Positions 16,108-25,519 are shown, counted from the stretch's first letter. The stretch: 64,000 nt of DNA from DATJNI01 sp035508275 (GCA_035508275.1 DATJNI010000019.1:1-64000); one strand, 5' to 3'. Numbers and translations are program-made. Notes: generated by a model from the letters alone, not told the origin.

Positions 16108-17550
16108 ATGAAGAACAACGCTTCCATTATATATAAGGTTACGTTGGTTGTCGGCGACGGTCTGGCAATCCTTATTGCCTTTACGGTCGCATATATTCTT
16201 AGAGTTTCCATTAGTCATAGACCCCTAAGTGCCCATGTTCATGCCACAACCTATATATCCATCCTAGTTGGGCTGCTGCCGTTCTGGATCCTGATCTTTG
16301 CTCTACTTGGGCTTTACTCTTCAAGAGTTGTAGATAGGCGCTTTAGTGAGGTTGGTCGTATTGTAGTTGGTACACTCATTGGCATTCTTTCAATAATTAG
16401 CTATAGCTATATGTTTGATATAAAGATATTCCCGGCTCGCTTGGTAGCAATCTACGCCTTCTTCTTTGCACTAGTCTTTATTCTAGTCTTCAGAACTATT
16501 GTTAGAGGTGTTAGACGTCAAATGTTTTCTTATGGTCGAGGTATTAACAGGCTGCTACTGGTTGGTGATACTACGGCTACTTGTCGGTTGGTTGAAACGC
16601 TAGATAATTGGCAGGTAACAGGTTATAGGGTTATTGGTGTGGTTGGAGGGACAAAACACGAGATCGGTAAAGATGCCAAGTTTAGCCAATTTAAAGAGTT
16701 TTCTGATGCTGTTCATTATCTTAAGAACAAACTGCCCGACACTATTATCCAGACTGAGCTATATAGCTCTAATACTAAAAATGACGAGGTTTTAACTTTT
16801 GCTCAGCAACACCATATTGCCTACGGTTTTGTGCCTGGGAATAGCGAATTGTTTGTTGGCAACATAGAGGCAGATCTCTTCTATAATGTCCCCCTTATTG
16901 CCGTACATCAGACCGCTTTAATTGGCTGGGGCCGAGTTATTAAGCGCCTAACAGATCTGCTCTTAGGTGGTGTGCTCCTAATTATTGCCTGCCCTTTTAT
17001 GTTAGTCTTTGCAGTCCTTATTTGGTTCAGTGATGGCATTCCGGCAATGTTTAAGCAAGAACGACTGTCTCGGTTTAATAAGAAGTTTAGGGTATATAAG
17101 TTTAGAACGCATAAGAAAAAGTACAGCGGGCTAGAGCCTGAGGCAGCTTTTACTAAGATGGGCAAGCCAGAGCTCATAGATAAGTACCGTAATAACGGCG
17201 ATTATCTGGAGAAGGATCCAAGAGTTACAGCAGTTGGTCGGTTTCTTAGACGCTGGAGCCTTGATGAGTTGCCTCAGCTTTTTAACGTAGTTAAGGGTGA
17301 CATTAGTTTAGTCGGACCAAGAGCGCTAGTGCCCTACGAACTAGAAAAGTATGACCAAAAAAACCTTATTACGTCTGTTAAGTCAGGGCTTACGGGCCTG
17401 GCACAAATCTCTGGCGTTAAGGATCTAAGTTTTATTGAGAGAAGAAGGCTAGATTTGTATTACGTTGAGAATTGGACGTTTTGGGGAGATATGGTAATTC
17501 TCGCTAAAACTTTTTGGGTAGTTGTTAGGCATAGAGGGACACGCTCGTGA
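16108..17550 (+). CDS. initiating undecaprenyl-phosphate sugar phosphotransferase (WcaJ/WbaP type)
   Basis: 480 residues. Four to five N-terminal membrane helices are followed by a Rossmann-like CoA-binding-type region (NRLLLVGDTTATCRLVE), then a re-entrant helix near residue 280 (LLLGGVLLIIACPFMLVFAV). The bacterial sugar transferase domain comes last: FKQERLSRFNKKFRVYKFRT, then GRFLRRWSLDELPQLFNVVK, then DISLVGPRALVPYE. It would move a sugar-1-phosphate from a nucleotide sugar onto undecaprenyl phosphate, the first step of the glycan. Its last bases overlap the GTG start of the next glycosyltransferase (GTGA). Confidence 0.92.
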   Translation: MKNNASIIYKVTLVVGDGLAILIAFTVAYILRVSISHRPLSAHVHATTYISILVGLLPFWILIFALLGLYSSRVVDRRFSEVGRIVVGTLIGILSIISYSYMFDIKIFPARLVAIYAFFFALVFILVFRTIVRGVRRQMFSYGRGINRLLLVGDTTATCRLVETLDNWQVTGYRVIGVVGGTKHEIGKDAKFSQFKEFSDAVHYLKNKLPDTIIQTELYSSNTKNDEVLTFAQQHHIAYGFVPGNSELFVGNIEADLFYNVPLIAVHQTALIGWGRVIKRLTDLLLGGVLLIIACPFMLVFAVLIWFSDGIPAMFKQERLSRFNKKFRVYKFRTHKKKYSGLEPEAAFTKMGKPELIDKYRNNGDYLEKDPRVTAVGRFLRRWSLDELPQLFNVVKGDISLVGPRALVPYELEKYDQKNLITSVKSGLTGLAQISGVKDLSFIERRRLDLYYVENWTFWGDMVILAKTFWVVVRHRGTRS

Positions 17551-18653
17551 AGGTAGCCATAGTTTGTGATTGGCTGACTGGCATTGGCGGGGCGGAGCGG
17601 GTAGTTTATGAACTGCACAAGCTCTACCCTGAAGCACCGATCTATACCTCGCAGTACGATCCAAAATCCATAGATTGGTTCGAGGAAGCAGATATTAGAA
17701 CCACTTGGTTACAAAAACTGCCAAAAAGTCTTAAGAAGTTTTTGCCGGTTCTTAGAGCCTATGCATTTAGTCGACTGGATCTAAGCGAGTATGATTTAGT
17801 TCTAAGTTCTAGTGGGGCTGAGTCCAAAGGAGTTAAGACCGCCCCTGGTGCTCTACATATCTGCTATTGTCATTCTCCAACGCATTACTACTGGACAAGA
17901 AAAGATGAGTATATGGAGAGTCCAGGTTTCCCGTATGGACTTAACTGGCTAGCAAAAATTAGTCTAAAGATACTCTTAGGTCCACTTAAAAGATGGGACC
18001 GTCGAGCTGCCAAAAGACCGGATTATCTAATTGCTAACTCCACTTTTACTAAAGAAAATATAGCTAAGTACTATAAGAGGGAGTCGACAGTTATATTTCC
18101 GCCAGTTGAAACAGATAGATTTAAGTATAAAAAGAGTGATGAGCCTAGGCATGGCTTTGTAGTTGCTGGGCGTCAAACTCCTTATAAAAGGTTTGATTTG
18201 GCAATTGAGGCTGCTAATGAAATGAAAGTGCCATTAGTGGTAATTGGTGATGGACCAGATCACAGACGACTAGAGAAAATGGCAGAGAGGAATGTTACCT
18301 TTCTGACCCAAGTTAATGATTTTGATATTGTTAATCATTTCCAAACGGCAATAGCCTTTATTATGCCTAACGTTGATGACTTTGGAATTGTAGCGGTTGA
18401 GGCTTTGTCTTCAGGTACACCGGTTGTTGCCTATTTTAAAGGTGGTTCGCAGGATTATTTGGAAAACAATAGGAATGGCTTCTTCTTTGATAGACAAACA
18501 AAGAAAAGTTTAATTGATGCACTCGAGAAAGCTAGCGCAAAGACATGGAATTATAACTCCGTCTCCCAAAGTGCAGAAAGATTTAGTACGGAGAAATTCA
18601 GAAGTCACCTAAAGAACTTTATAAATTCTAAGATAAAAGATCTAGGAGCATAA
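17547..18653 (+). CDS. GT4-family glycosyltransferase
   Basis: 368 residues, GT-B fold. The N-terminal domain opens KVAIVCDWLTGIGGAERVVY (donor-side glycine loop). In the C-terminal domain VVAGRQTPYKRFDLAIEAAN and NVDDFGIVAVEALSSGTPVV carry the E..E nucleotide-sugar-binding motif (FGIVAVE). The start is a GTG that overlaps the preceding stop (GTGA), a sign of coupled translation with the initiating transferase, so it probably adds the second sugar. The 5-base gap to the phosphohexomutase suggests one operon of three genes. The donor sugar cannot be predicted. Confidence 0.9.
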   Translation: MKVAIVCDWLTGIGGAERVVYELHKLYPEAPIYTSQYDPKSIDWFEEADIRTTWLQKLPKSLKKFLPVLRAYAFSRLDLSEYDLVLSSSGAESKGVKTAPGALHICYCHSPTHYYWTRKDEYMESPGFPYGLNWLAKISLKILLGPLKRWDRRAAKRPDYLIANSTFTKENIAKYYKRESTVIFPPVETDRFKYKKSDEPRHGFVVAGRQTPYKRFDLAIEAANEMKVPLVVIGDGPDHRRLEKMAERNVTFLTQVNDFDIVNHFQTAIAFIMPNVDDFGIVAVEALSSGTPVVAYFKGGSQDYLENNRNGFFFDRQTKKSLIDALEKASAKTWNYNSVSQSAERFSTEKFRSHLKNFINSKIKDLGA

Positions 18654-18658
18654 AATAC

Positions 18659-20002
18659 ATGTCGCAAGAGGATATATTTAAGGCTTACGACTTAAGGGGT
18701 AGGGTTGGGTCAGAATTAAACCCAGAAGTCATACGAAAGGTTGGCTTTGCCTTTGGCCAGTGGCTTCCTACAGCCGGCGCAGTAGCAGTTGGTAGAGACA
18801 TGAGGCCTGACTCAAAAGACCTTGCTGAGGCGCTGATTGACGGGCTTAGGCAAGCTGGGAGAGATGTAATAGATATTGGCGAAGTCACTAGCGACATGAT
18901 TTACTTTGCAACTGGAAAGTATAAGTTGGCTGGAGGTGCAGTAGTAACTGCTAGTCACAACCCGGGCGAATATAACGGAATAAAGTTTTGTGGAGATATG
19001 GCTAGGCCAATAGGTGAAAATTCGGGTTTATTGGAAATTCGTGATCTAGTAAAGTCTGGTAACTCGCGAAGCTCGGATAAACTGGGATCCCTAACTAAGA
19101 AGGACGTAAGCGCCGATTGGATAGAACATGTTCTATCGTTTATTAATGTGGATGAGTTAGTAGAACTTAATATCGCTATTGATGCTGGTAACGGAATGGC
19201 AGGGAAAATTTTCCCCGAGATTGAGCCCTTTTTGCCCTTCAAGGTACACGAAATGTATTTCAAACTTGATGGAACTTTTCCAAATCATGTTGCCAATCCT
19301 TTAGAACCCAAGAACTTGGTAGCGCTTCAAAAAAAGATAAGAACTGAAAAGTGTGATGCTGGAATAGCCTTTGATGGAGATGGTGATCGTGCCGTTCTAC
19401 TGGACGAGAATGGCACTCCGCTAAGTGGCACAGTTATGACAGCCCTTCTGGCTGTATATTTTCTGGAGAAATACCCTAAATCCACCGTACTTTGTAACGC
19501 AATCTGTGGACGAGCTGCTACGGAGGCAATAGAAAAGAACGGAGGAGTAGCCCTGAGGACACGAGTTGGGCACTCATTTATTAAGGGCGAAATGAGAAAA
19601 CATAATGCTGTTTTTGCCGGGGAGCACAGTGGCCATTATTACTTCAGGGATAACTTTATGGCTGATAGTGGGTTGATTGCTGCTGTCATAGCCCTTTTCG
19701 TCTTGTCAAAAAGCGGTAAAAAACTATCTGAACTGGCAGAGCCTTATGCTAAAAGCTATGTAGCAATCACGGAAACTAACTTTGAAGTTTCTGATAAACA
19801 GGCCGTCATAGACAATATCGCCAAAGAATTTAACGACGGCAAGCAAGACCATTTGGACGGACTAACGGTCAACTACCCAACTAGCTGGTTTAACATACGC
19901 CCAAGTAACACAGAGCCTTTGCTCAGACTCAATGCCGAGGCAAAAACCAAAAGCGAACTAGACGAACTGGTTGGCAGAGTTAAAGAGCTTCTTCCTGCCT
20001 AA
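18659..20002 (+). CDS. manB: phosphomannomutase/phosphoglucomutase
   Basis: 447 residues, alpha-D-phosphohexomutase family, all four domains present. Phosphoserine loop VTASHNPGEYNGIKF, metal loop FDGDGDRAVLLDENG, sugar-binding loop GEHSGHYYF, phosphate-binding loop IRPSNTEPLLRLN. It interconverts hexose 6- and 1-phosphates and so supplies glucose-1-P for the dTDP-rhamnose genes next door or mannose-1-P for GDP-mannose. Length and GEHSGH favour PMM/PGM over PNGM. Its TAA stop overlaps the TAG stop of the convergent gene by two bases. Confidence 0.9.
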   Translation: MSQEDIFKAYDLRGRVGSELNPEVIRKVGFAFGQWLPTAGAVAVGRDMRPDSKDLAEALIDGLRQAGRDVIDIGEVTSDMIYFATGKYKLAGGAVVTASHNPGEYNGIKFCGDMARPIGENSGLLEIRDLVKSGNSRSSDKLGSLTKKDVSADWIEHVLSFINVDELVELNIAIDAGNGMAGKIFPEIEPFLPFKVHEMYFKLDGTFPNHVANPLEPKNLVALQKKIRTEKCDAGIAFDGDGDRAVLLDENGTPLSGTVMTALLAVYFLEKYPKSTVLCNAICGRAATEAIEKNGGVALRTRVGHSFIKGEMRKHNAVFAGEHSGHYYFRDNFMADSGLIAAVIALFVLSKSGKKLSELAEPYAKSYVAITETNFEVSDKQAVIDNIAKEFNDGKQDHLDGLTVNYPTSWFNIRPSNTEPLLRLNAEAKTKSELDELVGRVKELLPA

Positions 20003-20502
20003 GTTACAGATTCTTTTGCCTTATGGTTGTTCCATCTGTTCAGGAACATGCTGCTGGACCACTTCTTTTCTACTCCAACCCCAGTAATTATTTCTATATT
20101 ATGCTTTTTGCAAGTTTCCCACTCAGGTATCGTTGATTCATCTAGCCGGTCTCCGCCTTTTGTAAAAACATCAGGTTTTAGTGCCTCCAGAGCTTTTGAT
20201 ACTGTTTGGTCGTTTTTGATTTCAAATGGTATTACGTAATCAACTCCAGCAATACCACTCACTATTAGACTTCTGGTTTCCAAGTTTTGAAAGGGTCGAC
20301 CTTTTTTAGTAGTAAGAAAGGCATCCCCATTAACTATTACTACCAGCGTGTCACCATATTTTTTGCTATCGTAAATACAACTTATGTGGCCTGGATGTAT
20401 TGGATCAAAACCGCCACTGGTTGCTACGACCTTACCAAGCTTTGGTCGGAGAGACTCAAACTCATCAAAGGACACGATTTTAGCGCCCCATTCTTTATTC
20501 AT
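19999..20502 (-). CDS. cytidylyltransferase-like nucleotidyltransferase (RfaE C-domain related)
   Basis: 167 residues, single HxGH nucleotidyltransferase domain: VVATSGGFDPIHPGHISCIY with the catalytic HPGH, VVIVNGDAFLTTKKGRPFQ, SLIVSGIAGVDYVIPF and FTKGGDRLDESTIPEWE. The last stretch, with a KGGD motif, resembles the adenylyltransferase half of HldE/RfaE, which makes ADP-heptose. No heptose kinase or epimerase is visible here, so another sugar- or alditol-phosphate is equally possible. It lies opposite to its neighbours inside the glycan locus, and its stop codon overlaps that of manB. Confidence 0.78.
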   Translation of the reverse strand: MNKEWGAKIVSFDEFESLRPKLGKVVATSGGFDPIHPGHISCIYDSKKYGDTLVVIVNGDAFLTTKKGRPFQNLETRSLIVSGIAGVDYVIPFEIKNDQTVSKALEALKPDVFTKGGDRLDESTIPEWETCKKHNIEIITGVGVEKKWSSSMFLNRWNNHKAKESVT

Positions 20503-20533
20503 GACAGAATTATAACAAACTTATTACTAAGAT

Positions 20534-20562
20534 TTTTCACACGACCGATAAAAAGCTATAAT
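20534..20562 (+). promoter_or_regulatory. promoter of the dTDP-rhamnose operon, near-leaderless
   Basis: TTTTCA (20534-20539), 17-base spacer, perfect TATAAT (20557-20562). The ATG at 20573 is about 4 bases past the predicted transcription start and no Shine-Dalgarno is present. Confidence 0.6.
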
Positions 20563-20572
20563 TAAGCAGATT

Positions 20573-21574
20573 ATGAAGAAAATTCTTGTGACTGGCGGAG
20601 CTGGTTTTATAGGCGCCAACTTTGTCCGCTATATATACAAAGAGAGGCCCGATTGGCAGATAGTCGTATACGACAAACTAACTTACGCGGGCAATAAAAA
20701 GAACATCGAAGGACTTGACGAAAAAAGAGTAAGTCTTGTGGTAGCTGATATATGTGACGAGCAAGCAATAAACAGTGCGGTTGAAGGTTGTGATGCTGTA
20801 GTGCATTTTGCGGCTGAGTCACACAACGATAATTCCCTGCACGCGGCCTGGCCATTTATACAAACTAATTTAGTGGGCACATACCAAATACTTGAAGCGG
20901 TGAGACAGCACGGTAAAAGACTCCATCATATATCAACGGATGAGGTCTACGGCGACTTAGAGCTAGACGATCCGGGGAAGTTTACCCCCACCACCCCATA
21001 CAACCCCTCAAGTCCCTACTCTGCTTCAAAGGCTGGCTCCGATCATCTTGTTAGAGCATGGGTCAGAAGCTTTGGGGTTAAGGCTACAATCAGCAACTGC
21101 TCAAATAACTATGGGCCGTACCAACATATAGAGAAGTTTATCCCTAGGCAAATTACAGAAATACTTGAGGGCCGCAAACCGAAGCTATACGGGGACGGTA
21201 TGAACGTTAGAGACTGGATCCATACAGAAGACCACTCTTCTGGAGTTCTATCAATTCTTGAGAAAGGTAAAATTGGTGAAACTTATTTGATTGGTGCTAA
21301 TGGAGAAAAAAATAACAAGGAAGTTATTGAATTGATACTTAAAATCATGGGAAAGGATACTGGCGACTATGAACATGTTAATGATAGACCGGGTCACGAC
21401 TTGAGGTATGCTATAGATGCGTCTAAACTCATCAATGAGTTGGGTTGGCAACCGAAATACACCGACTTTGAGCAAGGACTCAGGGAAACTGTAGATTGGT
21501 ATAAGCAAAACGAGGTGTGGTGGAAACCACTTAAAGAAGAAACTGAAGCAAAATATAAGGAGATTGGCAGATAA
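20573..21574 (+). CDS. rfbB: dTDP-glucose 4,6-dehydratase
   Basis: 333 residues, extended short-chain dehydrogenase. NAD-binding loop VTGGAGFIGANFVRYI at the start, HFAAESHNDNS, the catalytic triad region HISTDEVYGDL and YSASKAGSDHLVRAW (YxxxK), and SNNYGPYQ. It removes water from dTDP-glucose to give dTDP-4-keto-6-deoxyglucose, step two of dTDP-L-rhamnose synthesis. It is the first gene of a four-gene operon B-C-D-A whose stops and starts abut or overlap (21574 is shared with rfbC). The promoter just ahead has a perfect -10. Confidence 0.95.
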   Translation: MKKILVTGGAGFIGANFVRYIYKERPDWQIVVYDKLTYAGNKKNIEGLDEKRVSLVVADICDEQAINSAVEGCDAVVHFAAESHNDNSLHAAWPFIQTNLVGTYQILEAVRQHGKRLHHISTDEVYGDLELDDPGKFTPTTPYNPSSPYSASKAGSDHLVRAWVRSFGVKATISNCSNNYGPYQHIEKFIPRQITEILEGRKPKLYGDGMNVRDWIHTEDHSSGVLSILEKGKIGETYLIGANGEKNNKEVIELILKIMGKDTGDYEHVNDRPGHDLRYAIDASKLINELGWQPKYTDFEQGLRETVDWYKQNEVWWKPLKEETEAKYKEIGR

Positions 21575-22122
21575 TGGCAGATTTAGCTGTTAAAGAAATC
21601 GACATTCCAGGCTTTTACGTAATAGACTTGGTAGTTCACGGAGATAACAGAGGTTGGTTTAAAGAGAATTATCAAAAAGAAAAAATGGAGGCTTTAGGCC
21701 TTCCCAAATTTGATGTGGTTCAGAATAATTTCTCATATAACGCCGAGAAAGGCGTCACTAGAGGTCTTCACGCTGAGCCGTGGGAAAAATTTATATCACT
21801 GGCCAACGGTAAAGTTTTTGGCGCGTGGGTTGATTTAAGGCCGGGTGATAACTTCGGAAAGGTCTTCACTTTGGAAATAACACCCGAAGTTGCCGTGTTT
21901 GTTCCTAGAGGCGTTGCCAATGGGTATCAAACCTTGGAAGAGAATATTACATACGCTTATCTGGTAAATGCTCACTGGTCTGCTGACGCTAAGTACCAAT
22001 CGGTTGACTTGTTTGATGAGGCATTGAACATTAGCTGGCCTATTGGTAAAGATCAGGCCATTGTATCCGATAAGGATAAGCTTAATCCCCTGTTAAAAGA
22101 TATTAAGCCAATGGAGTTTTAA
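21574..22122 (+). CDS. rfbC: dTDP-4-dehydrorhamnose 3,5-epimerase
   Basis: 182 residues, cupin fold. Seen: GDNRGWFKENYQKEKM, QNNFSYNAEKGVTRGLHAEP with the catalytic-base histidine, FGAWVDLRPGDNFGKVFTLE, and FVPRGVANGYQTLEENITYAYLV. The usual RGLHxQ(P)P reads RGLHAEPWEKF here, the version I recall from some Actinobacteria, still with the His. It epimerises C3 and C5 of the 4-keto sugar. Its ATG overlaps the rfbB stop by one base (TAATG). Confidence 0.88.
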   Translation: MADLAVKEIDIPGFYVIDLVVHGDNRGWFKENYQKEKMEALGLPKFDVVQNNFSYNAEKGVTRGLHAEPWEKFISLANGKVFGAWVDLRPGDNFGKVFTLEITPEVAVFVPRGVANGYQTLEENITYAYLVNAHWSADAKYQSVDLFDEALNISWPIGKDQAIVSDKDKLNPLLKDIKPMEF

Positions 22123-22125
22123 CGA

Positions 22126-22980
22126 ATGAGTGATACAGAATTTCTTATTTTAGGCGCAAACGGACAGCTCGGTAAGGCCTTGGCACAGAAGTATCCTGGT
22201 GCTAAGAGCACAGATATGGATGTTTTGGACATAACCAGTATGGCCTCATTGAATAGCTTTGATTGGTCAGGCATCAAATACATTTTAAACGCTGCTGCTT
22301 ATACAAACGTCGATGGTGCCGAGACCAATGAAGGTAGAGTAGCTGCCTGGAAAGTTAACGCGGAAGCTGTATCCAATCTAGTAAACGTAGCTTTAAAAAA
22401 TGATATTACACTTGTACACGTTTCCACGGATTATGTCTTTGACGGCACAAGTGATAACCACCTGGAAACTGAAGCCTTTAGTCCATTAAGCGTCTACGGA
22501 CAAACTAAGGCCGCCGCCGACATAGTAGTTAGATTGTTGCCCAAGCATTATATTCTCAGGACTTCTTGGGTAATTGGGGATGGCAATAATTTCGTCAGAA
22601 CAATGTTGGGGCTTGGCAAAAAAGGTATTGCACCAAAAGTAGTTGATGATCAAATTGGTAGGCTTACATTTACCGACGAGCTAGTTAAGGCTATAGATTT
22701 TTTGCTTAACCATAATTCAGCCAGCGGGACATATAACGTTACTAACGGTGGTGAGCCCGCTAGTTGGGCAGACATTACAATCGAAATATTTAAGTTGGCA
22801 AATTTTAACCTAGATGTCGGGAAAGTGACTACTGAAGAGTATTACGAGGGCAAAGATAACATTGCGCCTAGACCACTAAAAAGCGCTCTGTCATTAGATA
22901 AAATCACTGGTTTGGGTTTTGAGTTAACGGATTGGAAAGAAGCTTTAAGTGATTACGTTAAAAAGGAGCTCAACGAATGA
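22126..22980 (+). CDS. rfbD: dTDP-4-dehydrorhamnose reductase
   Basis: 284 residues, SDR fold. NAD(P) loop LILGANGQLGKALA, LNAAAYTNVDGAE, HVSTDYVFDGT and the catalytic YGQTKAAAD (YxxxK), then RTSWVIGDGNNFV. It reduces the 4-keto group to give dTDP-L-rhamnose, the final donor. It starts 3 bases after rfbC and its stop overlaps the ATG of rfbA (ATGA). The substrate-binding C-terminal portion (GTYNVTNGGEPASWADI) matches RmlD. Confidence 0.94.
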   Translation: MSDTEFLILGANGQLGKALAQKYPGAKSTDMDVLDITSMASLNSFDWSGIKYILNAAAYTNVDGAETNEGRVAAWKVNAEAVSNLVNVALKNDITLVHVSTDYVFDGTSDNHLETEAFSPLSVYGQTKAAADIVVRLLPKHYILRTSWVIGDGNNFVRTMLGLGKKGIAPKVVDDQIGRLTFTDELVKAIDFLLNHNSASGTYNVTNGGEPASWADITIEIFKLANFNLDVGKVTTEEYYEGKDNIAPRPLKSALSLDKITGLGFELTDWKEALSDYVKKELNE

Positions 22981-23840
22981 AGGGAATAATTTTATCTGGG
23001 GGGAGTGGTACTAGACTTTACCCGATCACTATAGCCGTAAGTAAGCAACTTATTCCCGTGTATGACAAGCCAATGATTTACTATCCCCTGAGTACACTTA
23101 TGAGTGCTGGTATAAGAGATGTATTGATTATCTCTACCCCTACAGATTTGCCACGTTTTGAACATTTACTAGGAGATGGCTCTAGGATTGGCTGTAAGTT
23201 TACATATAAGGTTCAGGAAGAGCCAAGGGGATTAGCGGATGCTTACATCGTTGGAGCTGATTTTATTGGAAATGATAAAGTAGCTATGATCTTAGGAGAC
23301 AACATTTTCTATGGGTCTACCATGCCAGAGCTACTGGCGTCCTCTATCGATCCCGATGGAGGAATAATATTTGGATATGAGGTGGCTGATCCGGAAAGAT
23401 ATGGAGTCGTGGAGTTTGATGACGATAACAAGGTTGTATCAATTGAAGAAAAACCAGCAACTCCAAAGTCTAATTACGCCATACCTGGCTTGTACTTCTT
23501 TGATAACGGCGTAGTAGAGATAGCTAAAAACGTAAAGCCCAGCGCCAGAGGAGAAATAGAAATAACCGAGATTCATAACTCCTATTTAAAGCAAGGTAAG
23601 CTTAAGGTTGCTCTTCTAGACAAGGGTACTGCTTGGCTAGACACTGGGACCTTTGATTCAATGAACGATGCCAGTGAATATATAAGGGTTATAGAGAAAC
23701 GTACTGGTATAAAAATCGGCTGTATCGAGGAAGTTGCATATAGACAAGGCTTTATAACTAAAGACCAGCTGGTCCAAATTGCCGAACCGCTTAAAAAATC
23801 AGGCTATGGTCAATACTTACTGCAGCTAGTTGACGCATAA
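22977..23840 (+). CDS. rfbA: glucose-1-phosphate thymidylyltransferase
   Basis: 287 residues, nucleotidyltransferase fold. Signature GGSGTRLYPITIAVSKQLIP at the start, then VYDKPMIYYPLSTLMSAGI, MILGDNIFYG with the metal Asp, and YGVVEFDDDNKVVSIEEKP. It joins dTTP and glucose-1-P to dTDP-glucose, the first step of the pathway, and is normally feedback-inhibited by dTDP-rhamnose. The last gene of the B-C-D-A set, overlapping rfbD by 4 bases and abutting a GtrA gene. Confidence 0.95.
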   Translation: MKGIILSGGSGTRLYPITIAVSKQLIPVYDKPMIYYPLSTLMSAGIRDVLIISTPTDLPRFEHLLGDGSRIGCKFTYKVQEEPRGLADAYIVGADFIGNDKVAMILGDNIFYGSTMPELLASSIDPDGGIIFGYEVADPERYGVVEFDDDNKVVSIEEKPATPKSNYAIPGLYFFDNGVVEIAKNVKPSARGEIEITEIHNSYLKQGKLKVALLDKGTAWLDTGTFDSMNDASEYIRVIEKRTGIKIGCIEEVAYRQGFITKDQLVQIAEPLKKSGYGQYLLQLVDA

Positions 23841-23844
23841 GGCT

Positions 23845-24273
23845 ATGCAGAAAACTGCTACTCTCGCCCAAAGTCTATACCGACATCGCATTGCTAAATA
23901 CTTAGTTGTTGGTGGATCTACCTTTGCAATCGACTTATCGCTACTATTTATTTTGCACGGCAAAGCTCATATAGCTTTAGCTATTTCTACCACGCTGGCC
24001 TATTGGATATCCATTACTTACAACTTTATACTTAATCGATTCTGGACTTTTAGCAAAAGGGACAAAACTAATTTACATAAACATCTTATGGCGTACGTGG
24101 TCTTACTGGGCATTAACTACCTCTTTACCGTTATTTTTGTTGAAGTAGCAAGTCATAAAATTAATTACTTAGTTGCCAAAACTTTGGCCGTTATTATCCA
24201 AACGTCATGGACTTACTTTGCATATAAAAACATCGTGTTTGTAGAACGTAGTGAGGCTGGCGGTATTAACTAG
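23845..24273 (+). CDS. GtrA-family membrane protein (second copy)
   Basis: About 142 residues from the ATG at 23845; a TTG at 23830 inside the end of rfbA is less likely. Four membrane helices: YLVVGGSTFAIDLSLLFIL, IALAISTTLAYWISITYNFI, LMAYVVLLGINYLFTVIFVE, LVAKTLAVIIQTSWTYFAY. The GtrA marker YNFILNRFWTFSK is clear. It ends with the basic NIVFVER motif. It follows the rhamnose operon, so a role in handling a lipid-linked rhamnose-containing intermediate is an inference. It is unlike the first GtrA (14335-14757) in most positions. Confidence 0.85.
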   Translation: MQKTATLAQSLYRHRIAKYLVVGGSTFAIDLSLLFILHGKAHIALAISTTLAYWISITYNFILNRFWTFSKRDKTNLHKHLMAYVVLLGINYLFTVIFVEVASHKINYLVAKTLAVIIQTSWTYFAYKNIVFVERSEAGGIN

Positions 24274-24281
24274 TTATTAAT

Positions 24282-24800
24282 ATGGACTATTTACCAGAAG
24301 ATCTCTACAAAACTATTACCGGCGCAATGCCAATTGCTTGCGTTGACCTAATACCCGTTAGAAAAGTTGAGGATGTCTACCAGATCGGTGTAATAACCAG
24401 AGCCACTGGTCCAGAATCAGGTAGACAGGCTGTGTTAGGCGGCAGGATTTACCTTAGTGAAACTATAGCTGACTCTATTTCAAGGCATTTAAAAGCCAAC
24501 TTAGGTATATCTACATATAGCTTTTTGGAGGGTAATGAAGTAGCCCGACCATTTTACGTTCAACAATACTTTCGTTCGGAAACTGCCGAGCCTCCATACG
24601 GATACGACCCGACAAAACATGCGATTGCTTTGACTTACTTAATTAAATTCCAGGAAACAGCTAAACCAGTTAATGAAGCGAGTGCTTTTTATTGGATAAA
24701 GTCTGATGATGTTCCTAAGAGTTCTGCATACAACCAACACCTAGTGATGATGAAGACTTTTAAGTTCCTACTAGCTAGAGACCAGATAGCTGGTTCTTAG
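24282..24800 (+). CDS. NUDIX-like DUF4916-type protein
   Basis: 172 residues, soluble. The order CVDLIPVR, QIGVITRATGPESGRQAVLG, GGRIYLSETIADSISRHLKA, NLGISTYSFL, YDPTKHAIALTYLIKF and EASAFYWIKSDD corresponds to the NUDIX-fold family I know as DUF4916 (common in Actinobacteria). The Nudix box GX5EX7REUXEE is only partly kept: G-G-R-I-Y-x-S-E-T...S-R-H. Catalysis is therefore uncertain; a nucleotide-sugar or NDP-linked substrate fits the location. It ends on a stop that overlaps the stop of the convergent GT2 gene. Confidence 0.68.
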   Translation: MDYLPEDLYKTITGAMPIACVDLIPVRKVEDVYQIGVITRATGPESGRQAVLGGRIYLSETIADSISRHLKANLGISTYSFLEGNEVARPFYVQQYFRSETAEPPYGYDPTKHAIALTYLIKFQETAKPVNEASAFYWIKSDDVPKSSAYNQHLVMMKTFKFLLARDQIAGS

Positions 24801-25519
24801 TTTTTCGATGGACCTAGAGCATAAAAATACCAATGAAGGTATTTGGGCAGCCAGGCCCAGAGTTTGAAGTTTGATTCACCGGCTGTCCGATCTCTCCAGG
24901 TAGTTGGTAATTCAACTATTTTTAATTTTTTTCGGAAGGCTTTGACGGTAATTTCCATCGCAACCTCAAACCCTCCCTCGCTCTCAATGGTAATGCTATT
25001 TAGAAAGTCTTTGTCGTATAACTTAAAGTTGTTGGTAATGTCGTGAGTAGGTACGCGGCGCACCCAATGGAGAGATACTCCAGCCAATCGGGACAGGCTG
25101 CGTTTTAGAAATGGTCCACCAATTTGCTTACCGCCCTTCATATACCTGCTACCACAGACTACGGCAGCTCCTTTTAGATACTCCTCATACATTTTGTCTA
25201 CCATAGACAGGTCGTCAGATAAATCAGCCATGATTATTAGTACAGGCCCTTGCTTAACATAGTCTAGTCCGCTTTTGATAGCATTAAGAGCACCTCTTCC
25301 TATATTGTTCTTGTGAAGGATAATACTCTTATCATTTTTAGCAAATTGTCTGGCTACTGGCACAGTATTGTCTCCGTCAAAATCGTAGACCACTATTAAC
25401 TCATGGGGGGTCTTAATATTCTTTTTAACCGCCTTGTAAAGTGCGGGGAAGCTCTTACCTTCGTTAAAGACTGGCGTAACAATGTGAAGTAAGGGTTTAT
25501 CTTTCTTAGATGTTGCCAT
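24797..25519 (-). CDS. GT2-family glycosyltransferase (dolichol-phosphate mannosyltransferase-like)
   Basis: 240 residues, GT-A fold. HIVTPVFNEGKSFPALYKAV, VVYDFDGDNTVPVARQ, GALNAIKSGLDYVKQGPVLI, IMADLSDDLSMVD (metal DxD region), GSRYMKGG, and late WRDRTAGESNFKLWAW, the pattern of DPM1/polyprenyl-phosphate sugar transferases. It lacks C-terminal membrane helices. It probably charges a polyprenyl phosphate, making the donor used by the GT-C membrane transferases in this locus. The start overlaps the end of the next upstream gene by 14 bases. Confidence 0.88.
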   Translation of the reverse strand: MATSKKDKPLLHIVTPVFNEGKSFPALYKAVKKNIKTPHELIVVYDFDGDNTVPVARQFAKNDKSIILHKNNIGRGALNAIKSGLDYVKQGPVLIIMADLSDDLSMVDKMYEEYLKGAAVVCGSRYMKGGKQIGGPFLKRSLSRLAGVSLHWVRRVPTHDITNNFKLYDKDFLNSITIESEGGFEVAMEITVKAFRKKLKIVELPTTWRDRTAGESNFKLWAWLPKYLHWYFYALGPSKN